A stretch of DNA of 64,000 nt from Paraburkholderia polaris (GCF_012927345.1 NZ_JABBGJ010000005.1:62001-126000); one strand, 5' to 3'; shown: positions 1 through 9,003, counted from the first letter of the stretch. The notes: generated by a model not told the origin, from the letters alone. Made by a program: numbers and translations.

Positions 1-1
1 T

Positions 2-109
2 TGCATGGACTTGTACAACACGGAGGACGCTACGCGAGGTTTCGCCAACACGGCCGAGGCGTTCGACCGTGACCAGGAGCCCGGCGAGATGGTTTTTCAC
101 GGGAAATAG
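2..109 (+). CDS. 3' end of a crotonase (enoyl-CoA hydratase/isomerase) family gene, cut by the window edge
   Basis: An open frame runs from base 2 to TAG at 107-109 and encodes 35 residues ending [10 protein letters not shown]. Crotonase-fold acyl-CoA hydratases commonly end with an acidic 'sEDa.eG' segment followed by F.GK/R. Here NTEDATRGF and the final FHGK fit. The complete crotonase at 27904-28692 ends in a similar way (TTEDARKGR and VVFLGK), so this is probably its paralogue. It lies 128 bp upstream of an acyl-CoA ligase, the same gene order as the second copy. Only the tail is visible, so the family call rests on the C-terminal pattern and context. Confidence 0.5.
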   Translation, partial: CMDLYNTEDATRGFANTAEAFDRDQEPGEMVFHGK

Positions 110-237
110 CCCCGGCGCTCCCCCGTGTAGTCAGGCTCGACCTCACCAGCGACGTTCCGCGACATCGCAATCGCGACATAACCTGGATTCGACGGACTTT
201 TCGGCAGAAACGCGCAGCAACGATGGAGGATGGCTTC

Positions 238-1974
238 ATGCACACTTTACCCGGTTCCCTGGCGCTCGATGTGCCTGCCGATGGCGTCGCCTACGTAAGG
301 GGTTCGACGGACGTTCCGTTGAGTGAGTCGACAGTTGGCCAGTTTCTAAGGGAAACAGCACGCCGGTTTCCTGATCAGCAAGCTGTGGTATTCCGGGAGC
401 AACTTGTACGATGGACATGGAAGGAATTTGACGTGCATGTCGATCAACTCGCCGCAGGTTTCCTGTCATTGGGAATCGGTAAGGGGGATCGCGTCGGCAT
501 CTGGTCTCCCAACCGGTTCGAATGGTTGCTCACGCAGTTCGCGACAGCGCGCATCGGCGCTGTATTGGTCAACATCAACCCCGCCTATCGTGTAGCCGAA
601 CTCGAGTACGCGCTACGAAAAGTACGCTGCAAAGCGCTCGTCACCGCTGAGAGTTTCAAAACGTCGAACTACATTTCGATGTTGCTCGACATCGCGCCTG
701 AGCTAGCGTCGCAGCAGCCGGACGAGGTGAGCGTCGCACGTCTGCCCGACCTTCGTACGGTGATTTCCGTGGGTAATTGGCGCGTATCGGGCGTCATGTC
801 ATTCCACTCGGTCATGCAGCGCGGACAGGGGATGCTTCGAGACAAAGGGCGTGAGGTTGTCGATACCGTCGAACAAACACTTTCTCCTCATGACCCGATC
901 AATATCCAGTTCACGAGCGGCACAACCGGTAGCCCGAAGGGCGCAACGCTGACACACCGAAACATTGTCAACAACGCGCGTTTTGTTGGCATGGCGATGA
1001 AGCTGTCCGAAGCCGATTCACTGTGTATTCCTGTCCCGCTGTACCACTGTTTTGGCATGGTGCTCGGTGTACTGGTGTGCGTGTCGGTTGGCGCGCAGAT
1101 GGTCTTTCCCGGCGAAGGATTCGACGCCGGCGCGACCCTCGCGGCGGTCGCGGAAGAGCGTTGCACCGCACTTCACGGGGTGCCGACCATGTTTATCGCT
1201 GAACTGGGGCATGCGGACTTTTCATCGTTTGACCTGAGCAGTCTGCGGACCGGCATCATGGCTGGATCGCCCTGTCCTGTCGAGACAATGAATCAGGTCG
1301 TGACCCAGATGCATATGCGAGAGGTCACCATTGCGTATGGAATGACAGAGACCAGTCCTGTGTCGTTTCAGAGCGCAACCACGGATCCGCTAGATAAGCG
1401 CACGACAACGGTCGGGCGGATTCAGCCTCATCTCGAGGTAAAGATCGTTGATTTCGATGGTCGTACGGTATCGGTCGGTGAGACGGGTGAACTCTGTACA
1501 AGAGGGTACTCGGTGATGCTGGGGTACTGGGAAGACGATTCGAAGACGCGCGAAAGCATCGTTGACGGATGGATGCATACAGGCGATCTCGCAACAATCG
1601 ACGCCGATGGATATTGCAACATCGTCGGGAGGCTGAAGGACATGGTGATTCGAGGGGGAGAGAACATCTATCCCCGCGAGGTTGAGGAATACCTCTTCAG
1701 GCATCCAAAAATACAGAATGTGCAGGTGTTTGGCGTGCCGGATGAGAAGAACGGCGAGGAGTTGTGCGCCTGGATCGTGCTTCGGAAAGGTGACGGTGCG
1801 ACTGAGGAGGACATCAGAGACTTTTGCCGAGGACAGATCGCTCACTACAAGGTGCCAAAGTATATTCGCTTCGTTAATGAATTGCCGATGACTGTTACCG
1901 GCAAAGTACAGAAGTTCGCCATGCGTGAGGAGATGATCCGCTATCTCAATCTGACCGGGCACAAGACCGCCTGA
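238..1974 (+). CDS. AMP-forming acyl-CoA synthetase (fatty/aromatic acyl-CoA ligase)
   Basis: The 578-residue protein is a full-length ANL-superfamily ligase, which activates a carboxylic acid to its CoA thioester through an acyl-adenylate. The phosphate-binding loop [18 protein letters not shown] is about 225 residues in. It is followed by [11 protein letters not shown], the hinge region [32 protein letters not shown], and the C-terminal catalytic-lysine segment [10 protein letters not shown] chose ATG 238 because GGAGGA at 225-230 sits seven bases upstream; an in-frame ATG at 223 has no ribosome site. A paralogue lies at 26208-27869 with the same upstream crotonase. The substrate cannot be read from sequence; context suggests an aromatic or medium-chain acid. 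Confidence 0.9.
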   Translation: MHTLPGSLALDVPADGVAYVRGSTDVPLSESTVGQFLRETARRFPDQQAVVFREQLVRWTWKEFDVHVDQLAAGFLSLGIGKGDRVGIWSPNRFEWLLTQFATARIGAVLVNINPAYRVAELEYALRKVRCKALVTAESFKTSNYISMLLDIAPELASQQPDEVSVARLPDLRTVISVGNWRVSGVMSFHSVMQRGQGMLRDKGREVVDTVEQTLSPHDPINIQFTSGTTGSPKGATLTHRNIVNNARFVGMAMKLSEADSLCIPVPLYHCFGMVLGVLVCVSVGAQMVFPGEGFDAGATLAAVAEERCTALHGVPTMFIAELGHADFSSFDLSSLRTGIMAGSPCPVETMNQVVTQMHMREVTIAYGMTETSPVSFQSATTDPLDKRTTTVGRIQPHLEVKIVDFDGRTVSVGETGELCTRGYSVMLGYWEDDSKTRESIVDGWMHTGDLATIDADGYCNIVGRLKDMVIRGGENIYPREVEEYLFRHPKIQNVQVFGVPDEKNGEELCAWIVLRKGDGATEEDIRDFCRGQIAHYKVPKYIRFVNELPMTVTGKVQKFAMREEMIRYLNLTGHKTA

Positions 1975-2094
1975 CAGGTTGGTGAGAATTGGGCGGTATC
2001 GTAAAAAATCGAGACTCGTAAACTCGCCATGACTTAGGTATCCGAAATAGATGCCAATGGCGAAATGCGGAAGTTTGCCAATTGGAGGTGTCGA

Positions 2095-3849
2095 ATGTAT
2101 GAAATAACCACGGATGTACTCATCGTCGGAACGGGGCCAGCCGGGTCCGCTAGCGCCGCGCTGCTTTCGACGTACGGTGTCAAAAACATGGTCATCAACC
2201 AATATCGGTGGTTGGCCAACACGCCGCGAGCGCACATCACAAACCTGCGCACCATGGAGGTCCTTCGCGACCTCGGCCAGCAAGTGGAGCAGGAGGCTTA
2301 CCTGTACTCGACCGATCAGGATTTGATGGGTGGGACGGTTTTCTGCGAAAGTCTCACCGGTGAGGAAATTGGCAGGGTGCCCAGTTGGGGGCTGCATCCG
2401 TTGTCAAGAGCGGAACGGCAATTGTCGAGTCCGACAAAGATGAACGATTTGCCGCAGACGTTCATGGAGCCACTGCTTTTCAAGACCGCTTGCGCACGCG
2501 GTACCGAGGCACGGATGAGCACGGAATATCTGAGTCATGCGCAGACCGACGAGGGTGTTCTCACGCGCTGCCGTGACCGACTGTCGGGGGAGGAGTTCAC
2601 GGTCAGGTCAAAGTACCTTATCGGCGCAGACGGAGGCAACTCCAAGGTCGCAAAGGACGCGGGTTTGCCTTTCGAAGGGCAGATGGGTGTGCGGGGGTCG
2701 ATGAACATCTGGTTCCGCGCGGACCTGTCTGAATTCGTTGCACACCGCCCTGCGGTGTTGTACCCCATCATGCAACCCGGCGCAGAAGTGGGCGGTATCG
2801 GGATGGGCCTGATCCGGATGGTGCGGCCTTGGAACGAGTGGTTGATTGTTTGGGGCTATGACATCAACGAACCTGCGCCGGTTGTGGACGAGGCGAAGGC
2901 CACCACGATCGCGCGGCAACTGGTGGGCAAACCGGATCTCGAGATCGAACTGTTGGGCGCGAATACCTGGACCGTGAACAACATGTATGCAACCCGCATG
3001 CAGGACGGGAGAGTGTTTTGCATGGGCGATGCGACCCATCGACACCCGCCGTCTGGCGGGTTGGGCTCCAACACATCGATTCAGGACGCGTTTAACCTCA
3101 CGTGGAAGCTCGCGGCAGTCATCAAGGGACAGGCGGGTGAAGCGCTTCTGGACACCTATTCGGCTGAGCGTGCACCGATCGCCAAGCAGATCGTGACCCG
3201 CGCCAACCAGTCGATTGCCGAATTTGCCCCGCTCTATAGCGCGCTTGGCATTGACAAATCGAATGACGGGGAAGTCCTGCAAGCGAATATGCATGCTCGA
3301 AGCGGATCCACGGCGGCTGCCGAAAAACAGCGGGACGAAATTCGGGAGGCGTTGGCGTTCAAGCGATATGAACTGGACGCCCAGGGCGTGGAGATGAATC
3401 AACGCTATCACTCGAGCGCTGCGGTGACCGATGGACAAACAGAACCGGCGTTCACGCGTGACCGTGAGCTGTACTACCAGGCGACGACATGGCCCGGCGC
3501 GCGTCTGCCGCATGCCTGGATTTTCGATGCCCGTGGACGGCAACACTCCACGCTCGATCTCGCAGGACATGGGCGATTCGTACTGTTCACCGGTCTTGGC
3601 GGCGAAGCATGGGTTGAGGCTGCCTCGAGAGTCGGTGAGGAGCTGGGGGTGAAGGTCGACGTGCACGTTATTGGTCCGCGGCAGTCCTATGCGGACCACA
3701 CTGGCGACTGGGCTCGCGTGCGCGAAATCGGCGACAGTGGTTGCGTATTGACCCGCCCGGATCATCATGTGGCGTGGCGCAGCCTCGCGTTGCCGAATGA
3801 TCCGGCAGCCGAGCTTCGCCGGGTATTGAACCAGGTGCTCTCGAAGTAA
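2095..3849 (+). CDS. FAD-dependent phenol monooxygenase of the TfdB (2,4-dichlorophenol 6-monooxygenase) family
   Basis: The 584-residue protein hydroxylates phenolic rings with NAD(P)H and O2. The FAD-binding GTGPAGSASA motif starts at about residue 12. It is followed by the TfdB-like stretch TPRAHITNLRTMEVLRDLG, YLIGADGGNSKVA (DG motif), and the GD motif in FCMGDATHRHPPSGGLGSNT. The C-terminal thioredoxin-like region contains TTWPGARLPHAW, as in phenol hydroxylases. ATG 2095 is preceded by GGAGG at 2084-2088; an ATG at 2065 lacks such a site. The nearby hydroxyquinol dioxygenase and maleylacetate reductase make resorcinol or a similar phenol a likely substrate, with hydroxyquinol as product. 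This is inference; chlorophenols cannot be excluded. Confidence 0.88.
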   Translation: MYEITTDVLIVGTGPAGSASAALLSTYGVKNMVINQYRWLANTPRAHITNLRTMEVLRDLGQQVEQEAYLYSTDQDLMGGTVFCESLTGEEIGRVPSWGLHPLSRAERQLSSPTKMNDLPQTFMEPLLFKTACARGTEARMSTEYLSHAQTDEGVLTRCRDRLSGEEFTVRSKYLIGADGGNSKVAKDAGLPFEGQMGVRGSMNIWFRADLSEFVAHRPAVLYPIMQPGAEVGGIGMGLIRMVRPWNEWLIVWGYDINEPAPVVDEAKATTIARQLVGKPDLEIELLGANTWTVNNMYATRMQDGRVFCMGDATHRHPPSGGLGSNTSIQDAFNLTWKLAAVIKGQAGEALLDTYSAERAPIAKQIVTRANQSIAEFAPLYSALGIDKSNDGEVLQANMHARSGSTAAAEKQRDEIREALAFKRYELDAQGVEMNQRYHSSAAVTDGQTEPAFTRDRELYYQATTWPGARLPHAWIFDARGRQHSTLDLAGHGRFVLFTGLGGEAWVEAASRVGEELGVKVDVHVIGPRQSYADHTGDWARVREIGDSGCVLTRPDHHVAWRSLALPNDPAAELRRVLNQVLSK

Positions 3850-3861
3850 ATGCTGAACGCG

Positions 3862-3908
3862 GGCGTTTCGCCGGGATCGGTGTAATGACGGATCAACGGC
3901 GAGACGCC
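3862..3908. terminator. Imperfect stem-loop between convergent genes
   Basis: GGCGTTTCGCC (3862-3872) and GGCGAGACGCC (3898-3908) pair at 10 of 11 positions around a 25-base loop. The element lies between the convergent monooxygenase and TetR genes. There is no T-tract, so it may be a bidirectional 3' end signal rather than a classical intrinsic terminator. Confidence 0.3.
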
Positions 3909-3954
3909 TGCACAATTCACGTACCGTTAGTCTTGCTCGTGGCTGGCAGACCTT

Positions 3955-4638
3955 CTAGCGTGATGCCAATGCGCCAAACACGAGTTGCTCTACGGTGCGC
4001 CAATAGTCTTCGGCCAGTGCCGGATCGGACGGTGAGAGATCACTGGTCGCCGAGAATTCCGGACCGAAGCCCGAAAGCGTCGACGTCAGACTAATCAACA
4101 TATAGTGGAAAACAATCGGCTCGACGTTGGGTAACGCCTGTTCTTGTTGGGCGGCCCGGATTTGCGGCACCAACCAGCCGATCAACGGTTTTAAGAAAGC
4201 ATCGGCGAGCCATTGCAGCCGCGAGCTGGAACCTAGCGATTCCTGAAGTATGAAGCGGTGAAACTCGGGAAACGCTACAGTGAAGCGAAATAGCGCTCTA
4301 TATGCCAGCTTGAGCCGATCGACCGCGCGAGCCGGACCGAGGCTGAACAGACTTGCATCGCGTTCTTGCCGGACACGTTCGAATACATATTCGGCTACCG
4401 CCTGCCACAGAATTTCTTTGGAGCGAAAGTGGTAGGTAATGAGCGGATGCTGCATCCCGATTCGGTCTGCAATGCTACGAATACTCGCGACCTCGAAACC
4501 CTTTGATGAAAATTCGGTAAGCGCCGCATGCAAAATGGCCGAACGCGTTTCCTGAGCACGCTGCTGCTCAATACGCTTTAGCTCCGCCGGGCGACGTGCC
4601 CGGACATTGCTTGCATCAAGTCGGGTTCCTGACGCCAT
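3955..4638 (-). CDS. TetR family transcriptional regulator
   Basis: The 227-residue protein has a TetR-type N-terminal helix-turn-helix. After a basic leader it reads TRSAILHAALTEFSSKGFE, SIRSIADRIGMQHPLITYHF and RSKEILWQAV, the usual helix 1 to helix 4 pattern at about residues 30-80. A variable ligand-binding domain follows. It is transcribed in the same direction as, and 71 bp downstream of, the maleylacetate reductase gene, so it could be the last gene of the amidohydrolase-dioxygenase-reductase operon. A 20-bp inverted repeat at 4679-4698, in the gap before it, is a candidate operator. The inducer is unknown. Confidence 0.88.
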   Translation of the reverse strand: MASGTRLDASNVRARRPAELKRIEQQRAQETRSAILHAALTEFSSKGFEVASIRSIADRIGMQHPLITYHFRSKEILWQAVAEYVFERVRQERDASLFSLGPARAVDRLKLAYRALFRFTVAFPEFHRFILQESLGSSSRLQWLADAFLKPLIGWLVPQIRAAQQEQALPNVEPIVFHYMLISLTSTLSGFGPEFSATSDLSPSDPALAEDYWRTVEQLVFGALASR

Positions 4639-4678
4639 TTGCGAGTACGTTGCGACACGTTGAAGTGAATGTTAGGTT

Positions 4679-4698
4679 TCCAGATCATTGGATCTGGA
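4679..4698. promoter_or_regulatory. 20-bp inverted repeat, candidate TetR operator
   Basis: TCCAGATC-ATTG-GATCTGGA has perfect 8-bp arms with a 4-bp spacer. It lies 40 bp upstream of the TetR start codon and 11 bp downstream of the maleylacetate reductase stop. An operator for the TetR protein is the most economical reading. A hairpin in the operon transcript is possible, but no T-run follows on either strand. Confidence 0.45.
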
Positions 4699-4709
4699 CG
4701 AAACTCGTT

Positions 4710-5783
4710 CTACAACCCATCGTGTGGTGCGCTACCGTCAAATGCCCGCTGCAGCAAGGCGCGAATAGCGCCGCGTTCTAGCGGACGGGGATTCCAGTAG
4801 GCATTGTTGCATGCAATGTCGGCGGCCTGGTCGAGTTGTTCCTCGAGCATGCCGATCTCCTTCAGTGCGACCGGCGCACCGTTAGCGCGAGCGAGTTCGT
4901 ATAGCCCCTGTGCAGCGCTGTCGTGCCCAAGCGCCCGCGCAATCCGTCTCATCGCATCGGGCACAGCGCCGGCGTTATACGCCAAGGCGTGCGGCAGCAC
5001 AATGGTATGGGTGGGCGCATGCGGCAGATTGAAACTGCCGCCGAGCGTATGGCAGAGTTTATGATGCAACGCCATGCCAACGCTTCCAAGCACTGTGCCG
5101 CAGAGCCAGGCACCATAGAGCGCATCGCCGCGTGCGGATGGATCGCTCGGCTGTGCGACGATTTGGGGTAAGCTGCGCGCGAGCGCCGCGATGCCTTCTT
5201 CGGCCATGAGGCTGGTAAGCGGATTGGCATCACGTGAATACAAACCTTCTGCAGCGTGTGCGATGGCGTTGATGCCGCTTGTCACGGACATGCTGACCGG
5301 CAAAGTCAGAGTCAGGTCTGGATCGTAGACGACCGTTTTGGGTAGTACGCGCAAATCAGTGCCTGTCCGTTTCAGGCCCGATTCGGTCAAGCCGAATATC
5401 GGTGTCATCTCGCTGCCGGCGTAGGTGGTCGGCACAGCGAGAATGGGCAGGCTCGTCTCAAGGGCAAGCCCCTTCGCGAGGCCGATTGCGGAACCGCCGC
5501 CCACGGCGATGACGCAGTCGGCATCCAGCGACGTGGCAACCGTGCGTGCTTGCGCGACGAGCTCAACCGGCACGTGCATGGCAGCTTGATCAAAGACGCC
5601 CACTGCACGCGCACCCAATTGGTCGGCAACCGATACACCCAATGCGCGCTGCTCCTGACTACACAGAATCAGAGCGCGGTGTACCTGCAGCGTGTGCAAT
5701 TCACGTTCGATGTGGGTGCGCGAGCCACTGCCAAAGACGACACGCGTGCCGCGCCCGTTATAGACGAATTCAGATGTTGACAT
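4710..5783 (-). CDS. Maleylacetate reductase (iron-containing alcohol dehydrogenase superfamily)
   Basis: The 357-residue protein should reduce maleylacetate to 3-oxoadipate with NAD(P)H, the last lower-pathway step from hydroxyquinol and chlorocatechols. The N-terminus FVYNGRGTRVVFGSGS is typical of the family. The nucleotide-binding segment is AVGGGSAIGLAKGLA, followed by PTTYAGSEMTPIFG. The histidine-rich segment HHKLCHTLGGSFNLPHAPTH corresponds to the metal-binding region of Fe-type dehydrogenases. Its start lies 27 bp after the stop of the hydroxyquinol dioxygenase gene, which supports one operon and one pathway. Gene names vary between organisms (macA, tftE, graC), so none is assigned. 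Confidence 0.93.
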   Translation of the reverse strand: MSTSEFVYNGRGTRVVFGSGSRTHIERELHTLQVHRALILCSQEQRALGVSVADQLGARAVGVFDQAAMHVPVELVAQARTVATSLDADCVIAVGGGSAIGLAKGLALETSLPILAVPTTYAGSEMTPIFGLTESGLKRTGTDLRVLPKTVVYDPDLTLTLPVSMSVTSGINAIAHAAEGLYSRDANPLTSLMAEEGIAALARSLPQIVAQPSDPSARGDALYGAWLCGTVLGSVGMALHHKLCHTLGGSFNLPHAPTHTIVLPHALAYNAGAVPDAMRRIARALGHDSAAQGLYELARANGAPVALKEIGMLEEQLDQAADIACNNAYWNPRPLERGAIRALLQRAFDGSAPHDGL

Positions 5784-5810
5784 CGCGGGTCCCGACGAGA
5801 ATGTGCCCGT

Positions 5811-6695
5811 TCATGACCCGTGCTCCGAAGGGTTGAGAACGAAGTCGTAGTTGAGCGTATTAAACGCGGTGTCCATCGCGGTGCCGTCTGGCGCGACACC
5901 CGGCGGGTGCTGGGCCCAGTCAACGATCAAAGTTGAGCGTACGCCGAATACGGCGTCCGAGTCGAGGTACTGGTCCCCGTTCCGGAACACGTGGGTAATC
6001 AAGGGCTCGTACCCTGGCGCCTTGATCCAGAAGTGCAGATGAGCCGGGCGCCACGGATGGCGCCCGAGCGCATCAAGCATTCGGCCAACCGGTCCGTCGT
6101 GCGGAATCGGATAGGCCTCGGCGAGAATCGAGCGGAAATGAAAGCGTCCGTCAGGCAGCGTCTGCAAACGACCGCGGGCTTGGTACGCTACGTTTGCATC
6201 CTGAGGGTCCCCATACTGCACGTCGTAGTATCCGTCTTCATCGGATTGCCAGACCTCGAGCGACGCCCCGGCTACAGGTTCTCCCGAAAGGCCCCGAACG
6301 CTGCCGGTAACAAAGCAGGGGAGGCCCGCTGCCCCGTTGGAAATGTCGTCACCGTTCCTGTATTCGGGGGCACCCGTAACAAAGAAGGGGCCAAGAACAG
6401 TGGCCTCCGTGCATTCGACTGGCTTGCGGTTGTTCTGTGTCGTAACCAGCATCGACAGACCGAGCGTATCCGACAGGAGGACGAACTCCTGGCGTTTTTC
6501 GTCAGTAATATGGCCGACATCGGTGAGGAAGTCGATCGCGTACCGCCATTCATTCTCGGTTAACTTCACGTCTCTTGCGAACGAATGCAAATGCTGGACA
6601 AGGCTGGTCATCACAGTGCGCAGCCTGTCGTTAGTGCAGCCGGCCATCGCCTCGAGCACCGCTTGGGTGATGGTGTCTTCGTTGATATTGCGCAT
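5811..6695 (-). CDS. Hydroxyquinol 1,2-dioxygenase (intradiol ring cleavage)
   Basis: The 294-residue non-heme Fe(III) intradiol dioxygenase should cleave hydroxyquinol (1,2,4-trihydroxybenzene) to maleylacetate. The N-terminal helical dimerisation domain (about residues 1-95) precedes the catalytic core. Likely iron ligands are a tyrosine in DGYYDVQY (about residue 157-161), Tyr195 in EAYPIPHDGP, and His219 and His221 in HPWRPAHLHFW. The full length and the hydroxyquinol-type DGYYDVQY segment favour hydroxyquinol over catechol. Direct neighbours are maleylacetate reductase, 27 bp downstream, and an amidohydrolase, 33 bp upstream, all on the minus strand. Confidence 0.93.
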   Translation of the reverse strand: MRNINEDTITQAVLEAMAGCTNDRLRTVMTSLVQHLHSFARDVKLTENEWRYAIDFLTDVGHITDEKRQEFVLLSDTLGLSMLVTTQNNRKPVECTEATVLGPFFVTGAPEYRNGDDISNGAAGLPCFVTGSVRGLSGEPVAGASLEVWQSDEDGYYDVQYGDPQDANVAYQARGRLQTLPDGRFHFRSILAEAYPIPHDGPVGRMLDALGRHPWRPAHLHFWIKAPGYEPLITHVFRNGDQYLDSDAVFGVRSTLIVDWAQHPPGVAPDGTAMDTAFNTLNYDFVLNPSEHGS

Positions 6696-6728
6696 CGTCT
6701 TTCCTTGAACTCCGCGTGGCCAGTACAG

Positions 6729-7652
6729 TTAGCGCGCAAGCAAACGGGCTGCATTGTCCCCGTACACCTTGTCCATCTCGATGCCGGGAATCTGGATGTT
6801 GTCGAGCACGTTCCCGAACTGCCGAATTGCGGCTCTCGGTGCAAACGGGAAGTCTGTTCCGAAGAGAATGTGAACGGGGTCTGCTACTTGCGCCAGCGCA
6901 CTGAGGGGCGCATTGCCGGCGGAAAGTGCCGTGTCGAAGTAGAAGGATCTGACCGCCGCCAACGTGTCGCCCACGCGTTCGGCCACCGCGGGCATCATCG
7001 AAATCGAGAGGGCGATGCGAGGTACGAGAAACGGCAGCGTCCCCCCGGCATGCGAAAGGATGAACCGGATGTTCCTGAAGCGATTCGTCGCACCTGACAT
7101 GATCAGGCTGGTGGCTGTGCGTGTCGTCTCGAAGGGAAACTCGAGCACGGACGCCGGAGCGACCGTCGGCACTTCGTGAGGCGGCTGGTTGGGGTGAACG
7201 AAAACCACGGTCCCGCGCCGGTTCAATTCTTCCCACAGCGGCGTGAAATGCTCGTCCCCCAGATACAGTCCGTTGTAGTTCGTAAAAGCAATGAAACCAT
7301 CAACCTTTAACTCGTCAAGACAGTAGCTGACTTCCTTCAGCGAAGCATCGATGTCTGGCAGCGGCAAGCTCGCAAAAGAGCCGAACCGTCCCGTGTGCCG
7401 GGATCTGAGCTCCGCTGCGTGGTCGTTGCATTTTCTTAGCAGCGTAGCCGCATCCGGAAGGGTGGGGCCGGAGGAGATGGACAGGATGCCCTCGTCGATT
7501 CCGTTTTCATCCATCATCGCGAGGGCAGTCTCGACGGACCAGGTGGGGGCCACGCCGCCCGGCATTGCCGCATTCAGCAAGTCCAGTCCAACTGCGTCCA
7601 CGTAGAGCTTCGGCAGAAAATGTTGGTGCGTATCAATCTTTCGCTTCGGCAT
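6729..7652 (-). CDS. Amidohydrolase-2 family protein (ACMSD / hydroxybenzoate decarboxylase-like)
   Basis: The 307-residue TIM-barrel protein starts KIDTHQHFLP, the HxH metal motif. It also has VFVHPNQPP (third histidine region), ILSHAGGTLPFL and LFGTDFPFAPRAA (metal-binding Asp). These are hallmarks of the ACMSD-type amidohydrolases, many of which decarboxylate hydroxy-aromatic acids without oxygen; others hydrolyse. It is the first gene of the minus-strand operon leading to hydroxyquinol dioxygenase and maleylacetate reductase, so a decarboxylation or hydrolysis feeding the phenol pathway is likely. It differs clearly from the second amidohydrolase at 9241, and the substrate remains unassigned. 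Confidence 0.85.
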   Translation of the reverse strand: MPKRKIDTHQHFLPKLYVDAVGLDLLNAAMPGGVAPTWSVETALAMMDENGIDEGILSISSGPTLPDAATLLRKCNDHAAELRSRHTGRFGSFASLPLPDIDASLKEVSYCLDELKVDGFIAFTNYNGLYLGDEHFTPLWEELNRRGTVVFVHPNQPPHEVPTVAPASVLEFPFETTRTATSLIMSGATNRFRNIRFILSHAGGTLPFLVPRIALSISMMPAVAERVGDTLAAVRSFYFDTALSAGNAPLSALAQVADPVHILFGTDFPFAPRAAIRQFGNVLDNIQIPGIEMDKVYGDNAARLLAR

Positions 7653-7903
7653 GGCCGTCGTCTCCTATGAAGAAATCTTTTGCATCGGGAGGCGGCATTG
7701 CCTCCTCGGCTTAGACTCATCTTAGTCGTTATTTTTTACGTTTGCAAAGTTTAGTGAGCGATCCAGCCGTCCACGTGCGCCTGGTCAAGTTGATACAAGG
7801 TCCTATCCGCCGGCCTGGTTTGAGCGAGGCCTTGACGTTCTATCCAGTGCAATGATGCTTTGCAATTCAGGAGATGCACGCGTGAGCCGGCCGATGCATT
7901 AGT
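7653..7903. other. Leader of the minus-strand operon and unexplained sequence
   Basis: This gap carries the promoter side of the amidohydrolase operon. A short hairpin, GGAGGC (7688-7693) with GCCTCC (7700-7705), falls in the 5' leader. An AT-rich patch at 7727-7745 may hold the promoter. On the minus strand 7751-7880 stays open and has protein-like composition, but I recognise no family. Confidence 0.3.
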
Positions 7904-8227
7904 CGCCCGGAGGAGACCTTCGGGCCAGTGGTCGTGGTCGAGGCCGTGGATACGCCGGAGGAGGCGGTGGCCGCCGCCAACCGGACTATGTACGGCCTGA
8001 GTTCGTCCATTCTGTCCGGCGACACTTACCGGGCCTTCGAACTCGCTCCAAAGATCCAGTGCGGGATCGTCAACGTCAATACGGCGACGGTCAATGACGA
8101 GATCCACGCGCCGATGGGCGGCGTGCGCGACAGCGGCTGGGGACGCACCGGCCCCGACAGTCTGGCCGACTTCAGCGACGTCATCTGGATCAATTCGCGC
8201 AGCACCCAGACGCCGTACCCGTTCTAG
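7904..8227 (+). pseudogene. C-terminal remnant of an aldehyde dehydrogenase
   Basis: The open frame starts inside the conserved EETFGPVVVVEAV segment, found about 100 residues from the end of NAD-dependent aldehyde dehydrogenases. It continues to a natural-looking end (PMGGVRDSGWGRTG, then the terminal TPYPF and TAG at 8225-8227). An in-frame stop occurs at 7883-7885, and the upstream three quarters, including the catalytic cysteine domain, are missing. The full-length aldehyde dehydrogenase at 10236 has a corresponding C-terminus but is not identical. This is a deletion scar marking a rearrangement between the minus-strand operon and the MarR gene. Confidence 0.8.
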
Positions 8228-8492
8228 GGGCAACGCCGGTCAACGGGTACACGCACGGTCTGCGGCGAGCGGAAGATCGGCTTCGCTGGCACGGCCGTGT
8301 GGCGTGCAAGCGACCCTGCTTGCCGATGGCAGTCGTTAGGTCTATCAGACCGCAACCTGGCGGGACGGCTGCAACGCAATACTCTGCTCGCGCTTTACCG
8401 CCTTGCGGGTTCGTCCCGCTCGCGCGACTATTGCGCTGTGCTCAGCACGCACAGCGCCACCTTCATGACTTCATTCCCTGCCCGGACTTCGG
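8228..8492. other. Intergenic stretch without a recognisable gene
   Basis: No frame looks like a known protein. A short hairpin, GGTCT-ATC-AGACC, is near 8340-8352. Because the segment follows a truncated aldehyde dehydrogenase, it is probably decayed coding DNA. Confidence 0.3.
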
Positions 8493-8987
8493 TTAAGGCA
8501 GATCGTCAAGCGCGCCTGCGTTTTCGAACAACTTGAGCAGCATGGAGCGCAACACCTTGACGTCGGCGGCGGTGAAGCCAGAGAGCGCTACCGACTCGTG
8601 TCGCTTTGCGACAGGGACGATGCGCAGCGCAAGTTCTTCCCCTTTTTCCGTCAGGACGACCCTGATCGACCGTCCATCTGTCGCACTCTTCTCCCGCCGC
8701 ACCAACTCCTGCCCCTCGAGACGATCGATGATTCTGGAGAGCGCCGAAATATCGGACGATGCATGGAGAGAAAGCTCAGACAAAGTCTGACCCGGAACAT
8801 ACAGAAGCGAGGCACAGACCCGCCACTCGCTGAGGTTCAGGCCAAACGGTTTAAGTGCCTTCGAGAAGGCGTTTCCCATTCGACTGGTGGCACGCGCCAT
8901 CAGGAAGGGAATCGCTTTTTCCAGTTCTTCTGGTCGCTTGGAAGTGTTCACGATCGTCGCCAAAACTGAGGATTGAGGTGAATGCAT
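8493..8987 (-). CDS. MarR family transcriptional regulator
   Basis: The 164-residue winged-helix regulator has the MarR core: LNLSEWRVCASLLYVPGQTL, then SELSLHASSDISALSRIIDR (recognition helix) and the wing RREKSATDGRSIRVVLTEKG. It is divergent from the gamma-resorcylate-decarboxylase-like operon. The palindrome TTGAAAAGTCAA lies five bases upstream of its start codon, and two perfect TTGAAAAATCAA boxes lie between the two genes. That arrangement is typical of a MarR repressor controlling itself and the divergent catabolic operon, with an aromatic ligand relieving repression. The same box recurs twice upstream of the monooxygenase at 16473. Confidence 0.92.
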   Translation of the reverse strand: MHSPQSSVLATIVNTSKRPEELEKAIPFLMARATSRMGNAFSKALKPFGLNLSEWRVCASLLYVPGQTLSELSLHASSDISALSRIIDRLEGQELVRREKSATDGRSIRVVLTEKGEELALRIVPVAKRHESVALSGFTAADVKVLRSMLLKLFENAGALDDLP

Positions 8988-8991
8988 ATAC

Positions 8992-9003
8992 TTGAAAAGT
9001 CAA
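8992..9003. promoter_or_regulatory. MarR box 1 (variant TTGAAAAGTCAA) at the marR promoter
   Basis: This 12-mer differs by one base from the perfect boxes at 9107, 9139, 16028 and 16062. Read on the minus strand, a TATAAT-like hexamer at 9008-9003 overlaps it, and the marR start codon is at 8987. Binding here would repress marR itself. Confidence 0.65.

Noticed and set aside
1390..2397. Long minus-strand open frame (335 codons)
   Set aside because: It is antisense to the acyl-CoA ligase and monooxygenase genes, which have clear motifs; its translation matches nothing known.
2608..3915. Long minus-strand open frame (435 codons)
   Set aside because: It is the antisense shadow of the TfdB-type monooxygenase in GC-rich DNA.
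7751..8233. Minus-strand 160-codon frame over the aldehyde dehydrogenase remnant
   Set aside because: It is mostly antisense to the remnant; the last ~45 codons look protein-like but match no family I know.
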